Shown: positions 1 through 10,820 of the stretch, in pieces
Position numbering within the stretch: position 1 is the stretch's first letter
How the letters are laid out: each line of letters opens with the position of its first letter
Assembly (NCBI GenBank): GCA_013396755.1
Contig: VWZF01001862.1
Coordinates: 124,001 to 188,000, forward strand
From: Sclerurus mexicanus
Lineage: Eukaryota > Chordata > Aves > Passeriformes > Furnariidae
Direction: 5' to 3'
DNA length: 64,000 nt
Program-made: the position numbers and the translations under genes
Notes under the pieces: generated by a model
Told to the model about the DNA's origin: nothing
The model's database searches: none
What the model saw: the letters and a program-made list of their open reading frames with translations, nothing else

Positions 1-3000
1 TAATGAACCAAAGCAGTGCTTCCCACAGTGGTGGCCCTGGAAGCAGATTCCTTTCTCTCCGTGTCAGCCGGTGCACACATAGAGAGGTGCTGGGGCCACC
101 AGCAACTCTGGCAGCGCTCGTTTCCAGTGCATGTACACTGAAAACATGTGTATTGAGTTGGTGGCAAAGGAAGAGGACAACTCCCAAAGACATAATGTAG
201 GTAACATCTTGAACAAAGCAAGCCATGCACATCACAGTGCAGAATGTCAGGATCCAATTATCCCAGTAAATAAGGAGTGATGAACATTGTACCTGACTGA
301 TTTTCCTCTTCACTGAAATTGCCAGCAGTACTCTTTTCCTTGCTGCTGATTTTGCTTCACTACCAAGCACATTAGCAAAATTTATAAGATTATATTTAAT
401 TTTTTTTTTTGTTAGAAAACAAATTTATAGCAGCTAACTTACGTTAAATTTCCTGTGCAGGATCCATCACTAAAATACATTGGAGGCAACAAATTTAACT
501 CTAGGAAAGTGAAGAGCATATTATCACTTACCAACTGAAATTTATCTGTTTTGATCCTTTTTTTATATTCCTCTTCTCCCACACATCTCCTTTACTACCC
601 CACCTTCTTCTCAGGTTTTCAAAGATTTTGTTGTCATTTGCTCCTGAATAAAATCCAAGAATCTTTTGTCATTGTAGGCTCTGCACATCAAATTGCTGTT
701 CATGTCACACCCTGACTTCTGTGCACCAGGCAGGGAAGTCAGAATAAGGGATCATACACAATAGCACAGAGTTCCTTCTTGTTTTTCTTGAAAAGCGAGA
801 AAGTGAATAAAAAAACAACCAAGAAAACAAAATAGGGATGGGAAAATAAAAATATAAAGGACTGTATGTTTAAAGGGGATAAAACTACTAGTTTTGCTTT
901 CTTTCCCAGCTTGTACAGCAATCTTCTCTCTCATTCCCTAAATTCTACAAAAATGGTTTGGTAGACTGAAGTTATGTTTTGCTTGATTTCAGTAATCAAG
1001 GTAAGTCAGGACAATCTTTTCCATTGAAAATAGAATTCTTTTTACATCTAAGCAACAGTAGTAGTTTTTGTTTCTTCTGCCTCTGCTCCAGCAAATGACT
1101 GCAGCTGCCTTTTTACAAGCTTTTAGTTGCTGGAGATATAAACACTCTCTTCAGAGTATGACAGATGAATTCTCCTGCAGTGAAATAAGATACCTTTCAG
1201 AGAGCCTGAAAGCAACTAATAGATTTCCAGGAAAATGCTGAAAATTGGCTTAATGTTGCATAAATAAAGATATTTATGCAACCTGGAATGAAACTCTACC
1301 ACAAGCAGAAGGCTAGGCCCTACTTATGATACCAAATCCTTCTTTTGCCAGTTTGCACAGATCTTTAATGGACACGGGGTCATTTGCTGCCCTTCTGAAT
1401 CTCCCCTGATACAGCCATCATTGTTAAATTTTAAATATGAATCATTTTCCAAGCAGCATAAAATCCAGTTGGCTCCTCCTTCCATTTTCCCACAGGGGTC
1501 TGAAAAATGTTAAACTGTTCTCTTCACAATTAAATTCATGAAACACTTAAATTCTATGGCAGTCAGACACCAAGGAACAGGAAAATCATTTCATCTCATA
1601 ATGTTTTAGAGCCCCCAGGCAAATGTAAACACTGTATGCTGTGATAGAAGAAGGATTTATTGCTGCTGCCGAACAGAGAATCTGCTGATTTATTTGTAAT
1701 TCCAGTAGATTTTGAGGGTAATTCATTTACTACAGAATTTTGGTGAAATGATTATTTAGAAAGTTTGAACACACCAGACCCATTTGTGTGGAGATGCGTT
1801 TTAAACAAAAAGATACAGAACCAAGTCAATCTGTATTGAACTAACACTGGCCTGTAATAGGAATCATTACTGCACTCACCCTCCTGCCAGAGCATAAAAG
1901 GGGTTTGAGCTCTCCCATATCACAGGTTCTGGAGGTCAAGTGACATTTGATAGGTGATGCTGCAGGTGCTGCTGGAGATACCTTAAGCTTAGGCAGGAAA
2001 GTATCTAAGTCACTATTATATTCTTGCAAATGTTTTACCCAAGGTTAGTTTAATTCATTTTGCTGAGAAAAACATCTCTAAACTCTGCTCCCAAGTGTTG
2101 TTTTAAGCATTCATTTATGTACATCTCAGGATGCCAAAGGTTTCCAGTCTGAGTCAGTTCATCTCTCTTAGTAAATCGAATTCACAGAAACATTGGTAAA
2201 AGTAGGACTTTGCAGTAAGCACTTGGCTCTGCTGGAGCCTCCTCTGCTTCAGCAGTATTGGCAGCCTTGGGAACTGCTTGGGAAACTAAAGGAGGGTTAA
2301 TTCAGTTTCATGGCAGAGGCTGAGAGATGAGTCTCCAACACTGCTCAGTAGTGGATTTGCGCTCGTAGAAACAGCCATCCACACACTCCATGTCTGTCTC
2401 TGTGGATATCCCACTTCCAGCAATGATCTCTCATCTTGTGTCCTCCTTTTTGTCCCATTCAACCCACTGGCTTCTATGGCAATTCAGGGGTTAATGTTTG
2501 GGGAAGAAGCCACCTCCTGTACAGCTACATGTGTGACATCCAGCATGACTGGGCTGAGCTGTGACTACAGCCTGTGGCCATGCCACAGCACAGCTAAAGA
2601 AAATCACAGAGAGCTGGGATCTGAGCATCACCTTATTTGACAGTTCATCACCCATGTCTCCACTGAAAGGTGTCTCCGTATTACCAAGGAACTCCAAATC
2701 CTTTCTGTTACCTTCTTAATTAGTAGAGCTGAGTAAACAGGAGACATCTTTAAACGAAAGTATAATTTCTGAATTTCTCTTCAAGGATGCCACAGGAATC
2801 ACTCCAGAATATCTGTCAAGCCAGCATTCCCCTGAGACTGCTTTAGCTCCTTGCTCTGGCTAACTTGAAGCAAGAACTTGAACCATATCTCAGATAACTG
2901 CTGTAGAGAATCAATTTTCAATTTCCTGCTGAACTTCAGATATATATTTAAATACTCAGTACTTCTGGCACCTGGAAAGAAACCAACAATAAAATCAAAT

Positions 3001-4428
3001 GGTCAAGCTACTCAGCCGATAAGGGGGAAATCTGCCATGAATCAAGCAAAGAGGAGATTCAGGCACAAGCACAAGCCTGAATGGTAAATTTTCTCAGCAC
3101 CAATGTAAAATCAGCGCCATGATCTCGCTGTCTTTTTGACAAAAAAAATACCTAGTAACTCAATGGTAACTTTGTCTAAACCAGAATATTTCTGTAGAAT
3201 TCACAGTTCATTTTAAAGTAGTCTAATCTTTTAGTAGACGGGAAAAAATAGATGAAGTTCATCATGAGGTTGAAATCAATGACTTTAATTGGAAACAAGG
3301 TTTAGGCAGAGGAGGAGAACCTCTGTTCTTAGAAGAAAGACACTGGAGAAATGCTGACCTTCCTGATGAGGCATCAAGGCAATGAGTGTTTGGTCACTTT
3401 CCACGGCCAGACTTTTATCCTAATAACAGACCCTACACCTCACAGTATGCTGTGATTAGAAGACACGTCTCTCAGCTCAGCAAACTGCATGTTTGCCTTT
3501 ATTTTTCTCAACCTTCAATGCCCTTAATAATAAGTAAATAAGTTAATACAACAGCCCCTGAAGAAAATTTGTGCTTTAAACAAGGCCATTGGAAAGATTC
3601 ATGTGAAAAGCCCTACAGCACTTTTGGCTGAGGTTTTAGTGGAACAAAATTTTAACAAATAGGCCAATGTTTCCCAAGAACATTAAAATGTTATCAAGTG
3701 GGAAACAATGCTCCCTGGCTCAGCCTCCAGACAGACCAGCAAATGCATCTTTTTGTATTCAGAAGGCAAAATGTTAATTATGGTCATGGAAAATCACAGT
3801 TGTGAGGATGTATTAAACTGGAATACACAAGCTAGGAAGGATGACAGCAAAAAAACCACAGCACCTTTAATTGTCCTGCAGTTCTGCAAGGTGTTGCTGC
3901 TTTAAGGGAATCAGAACAATAAAATGCCTCCCTCCCCTTTACCAGCTGTTGTAAGGCTGTTTCTGAGAGTACCTGATGGGAAGATGGAACAAATATTTTT
4001 ATCTACAAAGCTCTGAATGTAGGAACTTGTAAAGCACTGCTTTGAAGTCAGTCATTGCAAACTGAAGAGGTAAAGCCATGCAAACAGTATTAAACCAGTG
4101 TCTCTGGGAGGTTTTATTCCCAGCTAACCTGCTCCTGCAGTTTGTCCAGACAGCTGACATGCTGGGAGCCTTCTCCAATTTGCAACAAGCCATCAGTGTC
4201 TTGAAAAGAGAAAACAAAGAGAGATGACAACAAGGTATCAAAAATAGGCTCATCTTGGTGCCACTGTTCAGGAGGGAAGCAGCAAACAAAATAATAGGCA
4301 GGCGGGTGACAACTGCAGAATTTCTTGGTGTTCAGAGGTGTGAGAGTAGAATTGGAAAAATTAATTGGGTTCCAATTTTATCCTCACTCTGTGAAAATGC
4401 ATTAGCAACTATGGGCAAAAATGCCAAT
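1..4428. other. Noncoding stretch, no gene seen
   Basis: AT-rich single-copy-looking DNA. I see no recognisable exon, RNA gene or mobile element. A run of eleven T lies at 400-410. A perfect splice-donor-like AAG/GTAAGT occurs at 1001, but the nearest upstream acceptor-like site would leave an 8-base exon, so I treat it as chance. The largest open frame is 96 codons (minus strand, 3999-4289), with no recognisable domain. Confidence 0.6.
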
Positions 4429-4452
4429 AATTGTAATAGTAATTGTAATAAC
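4429..4452. repeat. 12-bp tandem duplication
   Basis: Two adjacent copies of a 12-mer: AATTGTAATAGT followed by AATTGTAATAAC, differing only in the last two bases. It sits in a locally AT-rich stretch and has probably arisen by replication slippage. No function is implied. Confidence 0.7.
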
Positions 4453-4840
4453 AAATATGACAGGAACTGCCTGAAAAGTATTAATTTTCAAAACTCCTAC
4501 TTGAGGGACCTTTGGAGGCTGTTTCCTGAAGAATGACAGAATATCCTTTCTAGAGGGATTTAGCCACATCCTCCTATGTGGTGCCCCTGCAAGGCAGCAT
4601 AGCAAGGCTTCATACTCGTGTGGATCTGGGGGAAAGACCAGCTGTGTCCAAGGAAAAGTACTGAGTGTGCTGTAGGGCCTTCCCTTCCAGCTCTGTGAGC
4701 CCTGCTCTTCTCTTCCCCTGGGCTTTCAGGGCAGATGGTGCCAGTGCAAATGCAAGGAGAGGAGTGGTTCTCCATGGCCAAGACTGACATAACAGGGAGG
4801 ATGCCCATCAATGCTTAAGTCCAGCTTAGCTTAGCCCTCA
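4453..4840. other. Noncoding stretch before a CR1 fragment
   Basis: Mixed-composition DNA that becomes more GC-rich between about 4560 and 4800. Open frames on the minus strand reach 83 codons but resemble no family I know. The sequence just before 4841 does not follow the CR1 3' pattern and is taken as flanking host DNA. Confidence 0.5.
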
Positions 4841-4969
4841 CCATGGCCAGGTTGGTGGGACTCTGAGCAGCCTGTTCTAGTGAAGGTGCCTCTGCCCACG
4901 GAAGGAAGGTTAAAACTGGGTGGTCTTTAAGGTCCCTTCTAACCCAAGCAATTCTATGATTCTGTGATC
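4841..4969 (+). mobile_element. CR1 LINE, 5'-truncated 3' end
   Basis: This is a 3'-terminal fragment of a CR1 non-LTR retrotransposon in plus orientation. It carries the typical order of CR1 3' sequence: a GGCCAGGTTGG block near 4845, a CTCTGAGCAGCCTG block at 4861-4874, GGTCCCTTCTAACCC at 4931-4945, and then two tail units ATTCTATG (4951-4958) and ATTCTGTG (4959-4966). Only about 130 bp survives, all from the untranslated 3' region, so no reverse-transcriptase sequence is present. Severe 5' truncation is normal for CR1 insertions. The 5' boundary is approximate, and the copy is moderately diverged from the pattern I remember. Confidence 0.9.
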
Positions 4970-5639
4970 CCCAAATCTTAAAATGCCATCTGCATTTTTT
5001 GAACAGAAAGGGCTTGGAAAGCTGTACTTTAATTCGACTCTCCTGGAAATCGATAGTAAAGTTCCCATTGCTTTGAAGAGCTGGATCTATCGAAATGCTC
5101 TGCAAAATCCCACCCTGCTGTTGCAGTGCCTTCACCTGCCTTGAAAACTGTAAGCCATACACCTCAGTTAAAAATGTCCTTGCTCAGCAAGGGGTGACAG
5201 CACTGACACAGGAGAAGACCCTTTGATGGCCACCAGATGAACATTGGTGTGGGTGGGCTCAGCCACCTCTTCCTTTGGAGAAATACACAGCCTGTGTATC
5301 CAAGCATGAGCTGGAGAGGGGAGTTATCAGTGGGTGCCAAAACATCACCCCAGCAGAGATCTTTTGGTGCAGCAGTTCCACAGGCACCGGAGGCGCATGG
5401 GGGGATTGATCTAGTTAAGAGAAGAAATCTAATTCAAAGTCATTTGGCTCTAAGAGTAATTTAACCATCCTAGTATTGCTGAGCGATTATGGGTATTTGA
5501 AAGAGAGAAAAGCAAACACCCAAAGGCTTCTTGTTTATGATGTTGCAATTTCAAGAAGCTTCTTTAGGACAGAGCAGGGTGCTGATAATACAGGAGATGA
5601 TGCAGCCTGATACTGCTATCAGCACCTGGGGAGCAATAA
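4970..5639. other. Noncoding stretch, no gene seen
   Basis: Unique-looking DNA, slightly GC-richer at 5170-5400. It has a 115-codon minus-strand frame that overlaps the CR1 fragment (4815-5162) and a 75-codon plus frame (5237-5464). Neither shows a recognisable domain. Confidence 0.5.
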
Positions 5640-6150
5640 CCGATCTGCTCCATATTTACCAAACCCACCAAGCACTCCGTATTGTGTTTGCCTAATGATT
5701 AAATGGAATGACTTTCTTTTAATCAGTATGTCAGTTTGAGCAGCATAATGAAATTAGTCAGGGGTGAATACAAGCTCCTGATCCGAAAGGGGCATTTCAT
5801 CGCAGCTCACCTCTGCAATCCGTAACATTGCTGTTCTTTTGTGGGATGCTGGGTTCCTTACTCCAATACGGATTGGCCAAAAATAAAGCAAATGTCCTGT
5901 TCCTGTGTTTTATTGTATCTACTCTCCTAGACTGCCAGTTCACCCAAGGCATTTTTTTTTCCTTTAGACACATGTATTAATCATTTGTTCATGTCACATG
6001 GATGATATCTGACAGTTTATCCCGGTTATCATCAATATCTATTAATGACCCTGTTGTTACAATGAAGCTGCATCAGCTCACCACTTCACTTGACTTCATC
6101 TCATTTTTCAGTTAATTATGAAATTCAGAATGCTTCCTTCACAGGGAAGC
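5640..6150. promoter_or_regulatory. Candidate conserved noncoding element
   Basis: About 500 bp of noncoding DNA resembling a developmental enhancer in style. It has many homeodomain-type TAAT or ATTA cores (around 5694, 5719, 5978, 6043 and 6114), a GATTGGCC inverted CCAAT-like site near 5871, and seven CpGs between 5641 and 6024 in otherwise CpG-poor DNA. Retained CpGs in an AT-rich setting can reflect constraint. This is inference from motif content alone; without an alignment it may be ordinary intergenic DNA. Confidence 0.25.
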
Positions 6151-7616
6151 TTGCTTACTTAAAAGGGCAGGGATCTGTGCATTTGAATGCTTTTTGAAAT
6201 GTGGCAGATTACACTGTTCAGCTCCTGTTATTGAGATGTGCGATATATCATGTGTTTCCTTAATCCTCAAACTTAAGTTATTGTGACTCCCAGGCAGGCT
6301 GCAGCATGTAAAGTTTTAGATGCACACAAATCCAAATTGAAGGAAGTCATGTTTTTTCAATGCTGAGAAGGTTTAACAAATTCATGTAGACACTAATGAG
6401 TATTACTGGGCTTATGGAGGGTCATGGAAAATTAGACTGGCTTTTTAAGCCATTATTACAGATTTTCTCATTGTTACATGCTAAATGCTCTAGTACTAAT
6501 ACAGCTTTACTTTTGCTTTTGGCCATTGAACAATATTTGAGGTTCAATGGCATGGCTACCTCTTCATACTCTTTGTTTCTTTGGTAACCACATATTTTTC
6601 CCAACTTTATGCATTTGTTAGGATTTAATTTCTAACTTTAACTTACTGGCTTCTTCTAGAAATTTTCCTTGTGTCTATTCTGCAAAGAAAATTGTCATGC
6701 AACACAAAGTGTTTATCATCTCATTTTCCCATCAGTACTTGTGGAATAGTGTGTGCCACCGCTGCCATAAAAACATCTATAATTAGAAAAATATCAGTTT
6801 CTTAAAGATCCAATGCTGAGTTCAGGCCTGATTAAGTGGAGCCAGCTGTTATCAGAGTAGAAACAGGAGCACAGTTTGGAAGTCTGCATGTAGAGTCAGC
6901 TTACATAATACATGTCTCGCATTCATCAAGGATATCATCCTGTGCCTCAGCACAGTGGAATGAATCTGCCAGGATCCACAGCTTGCTCAAAGGTGAGGAG
7001 CTGAGCTGTGGAGGATGTGTTTCACCCAGTGCAGCTTCTTGACATTAGAGGGCTCCATATTCCACAGAGTATGGCAAAAGCAAATCTCATTTTGAGGTCA
7101 ATAGAGATGACATTGGAAAGAGAATTATCGACTCCTCTTGGAGCTGTGGTTTCATGGTGCTGCAAATTCAGCTTCTGAAGCTTCTTAAGTCAAAAGCATC
7201 ATCTGAAAAAGCAAACACTTGGTCTTTTATAATCATTTTACTAGTTCGTATGTATTTAGAAAGTTTGTGTGGGGCCTGATGTTATCAAGAGGAAATCAGA
7301 CATCATGGATCCTTCTCTCTTGTATTATGATGGATCTGATGTTACACTGGTATCATTTATCTTCCCAGGACTCAGGAAAACCTGGCATACTCTGTCTGTG
7401 AAGGAATAATGTTAATGACACACAAATGCAGGGAGTGTCCATGCCTGATAGAGATTAAATCTTATCTAAACTTGGCTCTAGCAATTGCAGAGACACAGCT
7501 GCATGCCATGCCCGTTGTCCATCACTCTCCGAGCTCTAGAAGGAGCTGTCAGCACAGCAGCATGACACCAGGCAGTGCAGCCTGGATCAGAAAGCCTGGG
7601 AATAGCTCATGTTCAG
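6151..7616. other. Noncoding stretch, no gene seen
   Basis: AT-rich DNA with short open frames only (up to 79 codons, plus strand 7409-7648, which runs into the next CR1 copy). No repeat signature is recognisable before about 7617. Confidence 0.55.
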
Positions 7617-7818
7617 AAGGGAAATTCTTCACAGAAAGGGTGACTTGACATTGGAGTGGTCTGCCCAGAACGGTAGTGGAGTCACCATCCCTGGAGGTTT
7701 TTAGGAAAAGACTGGATGTGGCAGTTAGTGCCATGGTCTAGTTGACATGGTGGTGTTCGGTCACAGGTTGGACTTGATGATCTCAGAGGTCTTTTCCAAC
7801 ATAATTAAAAAAAAAAAA
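7617..7818 (+). mobile_element. CR1 LINE 3' fragment with A-rich tail
   Basis: A plus-strand CR1 3' fragment of a different subfamily from the copy at 4841. Diagnostic blocks in order are GAAATTCTTCAC (7621-7632), a GTGGAGTCACCATCCCTGGAGG block at about 7675-7697, AAAAGACTGGATGTGGCA at 7706-7723, and GGTTGGACTTGATGATCTCA at 7767-7786, followed by GGTCTTTTCCAAC ending at 7800. Where the usual 8-bp tail units would be, there is a short AT-rich joint and a run of twelve A (7807-7818). The tail has therefore been lost, replaced or eroded. The element is 5'-truncated, with no coding region left. Confidence 0.88.
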
Positions 7819-10339
7819 TATCAGAAAAGCTTCTGTGACAATAAAGACAAAAACTGAGGTCAGGGCAATAGACTTGAAAGACACTACTTGATCACTCCCT
7901 GAATAAGGATAGGGCAGTGGGTGTATCCCAATATCCAATCTTACATCCATAAGGATTCTCCAACTCATGCTAGAACCCAGGTTAGATATTTCTGGGTTCT
8001 ATTTTTGTGTAACTGATGAACTGGAGTGCTTTTCCTGTCTCCTATTGCTCTCAGCATAGGCTCCCTGCAAGAAGAACTGTGGAGCTGCCCAGCTCCGTGC
8101 CCAGTGGCTGCAACACACACCTCTAGATTGAGATTGCACAGGCACACCCGGGGTAGGTGGGTACCACTCACATGATGTGCAGTGTGGTAGGGTACAACAG
8201 ACAGAACTTAGTGGTCCTTGTCTTGCAGAAATCACCAGTTCTATTCTATTGTCTTGCTGAGGAAGACATTTCTGTGACCATCACAGAAAGTCACAGAGCA
8301 GAGTTCGATGGCCCTTCAGGATTCCTCTATCTTTGTGCAGAGCTGGGCACAGCTCTAAAGAACCACTTTCAGAAAATTTGCATTACCAATATAAGAGCTT
8401 TTCCTTGACACAGATAAGGTAAAAAGGTAATCATTGTGGAACAAGAACAAATATTTGCATGCCATTATCTCATCTTTATGGCTCAACCTATTAACAAAAA
8501 AATACTTCTAAAATACTTTAAGTGGCCACACTCCAGAAGGAGCTCTTACATATAATGACATAGCCTTGAGAAAGTGCAACTTGTCTCTGTTGCACTTCAT
8601 AGAGTCTAATCCTAAAGATATCTTCCTAAGGAATAAATATGCTCATGAGTTGAACTAGCCCCATTCTATGGAAGATAAAAGATCTTTTCCAGGTAGTACT
8701 TGGACAATTCCAAGCCTGCAAAAGCAAAGTAGCTTTTTATTGAGGCAATCAGAGAGAGGGGGGCTTTATTCAAGCCATGTGCCCACAGTGACACTCTGCC
8801 CCATAAGCCCTTCCTCCTTCAGCACCAATACCCTGAACAAGTGGCCACTGCAGGGGCAAACAGGTTGTAGCTCAGAGGCTGCAAAAGAAATCAGGATCTT
8901 GGAGAAAACTAAAATTCTCCCTTTTTCCTATGTTCATACATGGTTTTCAATAATTAATGACTGATATATGTAGCCTTCCTGGTGAATATTGAAAGACAGT
9001 TGGATTATTTTAGTAGGGAGGGCCAGATTGTCACAAACTCTGTGATTTCCTAAAAGAAAATCAAGTAGAGCTGGCTAAAGAGAATCTCATTTTGTGAATT
9101 TTTGGCTTTGTCCTGGATACATGGACCATGTTTTTCTCAAATGCTGTGGACATAATCTGGTCACATATTTCTGGAAAATGTCTGTACAAAAAATAGTTTT
9201 ATTAATCAACAACAAAGACAGTAAAAACGAGGAGAAAAGTCCTGGTCAGAGTACAGCCAGAAATAATGCATGGAGAACCTCAGTATGTTTTTCAGAGTTA
9301 CAGAGCTGGACACTCCAACTTCAGCACTTGCAAATTGTGTATACCCAAGATAGCAGGAAAATTCCCACTGTGAAAGGCAGCGTCTGCTTTTGAAGCAAAT
9401 GTGTGAAATTTACACCAGCTGAAGATCCGGTACTTGTAGAATTTATTGAGCCTGAACTAAATCCCACTGTAACCAATGGGGGAAAAAAAGGAAAGGAATG
9501 AAGAAAAAAAAGAAACCCCTTCCCTTCAGCACTTGAGAGCCCAGCCTGGCTGTGTGCGGAGCCCTCTGGGCCATGTGCACGGGTATCAGCAGCTCTCAAG
9601 CCATGACCAGCTGACTAATGCAAACATACTGACTCATTCCCGCTTTACTGAAAAATCCCAGAAGTAATACAAGTGGCGTATATTTGGTCACAAAACTGCT
9701 ATGGAAAGCTTACAGAATTATATATCTGAAACAAAATACTCTGTGAAAAATTTGGGGGCGAGAGGGAGTAAATTGTCTCTTTTCACATCTGTGTCTACAG
9801 GGTAGTGAGCCCGGTACCCAAATCACAGATCAATAATATTCTGGCAAGATGATTTCTCATCGTGCTTCATTTTGAGATAAATTCATGTAATGTGGAGAAG
9901 CAGCTGCAGGAGGAGAACAAATAAACCCTCAGTATTTCCTTGTGGCTGTGGAAATTTTTGCTGAATTTCTAATTTTGTGTCTGTATTTGATGGGTCACTG
10001 ATTTAAATAAATTAAAGATATAAATCACATAAAAACTGTAAGTGAGGGACTATTTTTTCACTTTATGTTTATAAAGTGTATTTATTTCACAGTGGTTTAT
10101 GGCTTCAGCTGTTGTTACGCTAAAATAGTTTCTTCCTTGGGATTTCTCTCTGCCTGGTTCTCAGAATTATAGGCTACCCATTTCCATAGATTATGGGATC
10201 CTTGAGAGCCAAGACCTAGGTGACTCTCCTGGCCTAATTACACCATACAGTAGTATGCCCTGAGACACCTCCACCTGACCTGAAATACCCCTTCCCTGAA
10301 ATTCCAGACTTCCCAAAGCCTACAGACTGCCATCTATCC
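7819..10339. other. Noncoding stretch, no gene seen
   Basis: Unique-looking DNA. Open frames reach 99 codons (plus, 9094-9393), with no recognisable protein. A perfect 8-bp inverted repeat (CACTTTAT/ATAAAGTG, 4-base loop) lies at 10059-10078. The stretch 8700-8890 holds two AATAAA-type motifs when read on the minus strand, but I could not tie it to a known LTR or gene. Confidence 0.5.
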
Positions 10340-10820
10340 AGTTTGGGCAGCCAGTCTGACCATGGGCTGTAGCAGAGCACAGCTGGGACCCAAAGCAGAG
10401 CGGTGCAGCAGTGAGGGATGCTGCAGGACTATGGCAAGCACTGGGGAAAAAATGGGATTAACACACTCAGGGTTTTCAGGGACCATCTGTGGCTGGAAAA
10501 GAGCGTTTACCCAATGCTCTCCAAGAAGTCAGGGAGGTGCCTGTGGTTCCAAGAGCTGACTGATGGTAGGTGCTGCTGTTTGCACAGCTCTGGGCTGGCA
10601 GCAGCTTTCCAGGTCTCCTGCACAGCCACAGCCCAACCAGCCCAGCCCGAGCAGCCAACTGGGGAGCACCAGGCTGGGTGAAAAAGGCCCAGAATTAAAT
10701 ATCCTACAAAATGCAGATGTGACTCTAGCTTGCCACGCAGCCCAGTGGAGAAAGCAAACTGTCAATGCCACATCTGCTCACACTTCTGCACTTGTTACAT
10801 TTGAAACAAAATTTTGACAA
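10340..10820. other. Locally GC-rich noncoding block
   Basis: A GC-richer island in AT-rich surroundings, with several overlapping short open frames on both strands (80-87 codons, 10418-10817). The mutual overlap in different frames suggests low stop-codon density rather than genes. No domain, signal peptide or repeat family is recognisable. Confidence 0.45.

Noticed and set aside
991..1006. Perfect splice donor AAG/GTAAGT preceded by a TTTCAG acceptor
   Set aside because: The implied exon would be 8 bases long; single matches of this length are expected by chance in 64 kb.
8668..8964. Possible LTR or retrocopy with AATAAA-type motifs on the minus strand
   Set aside because: No terminal repeat, A-tail, target duplication or known family sequence could be identified.
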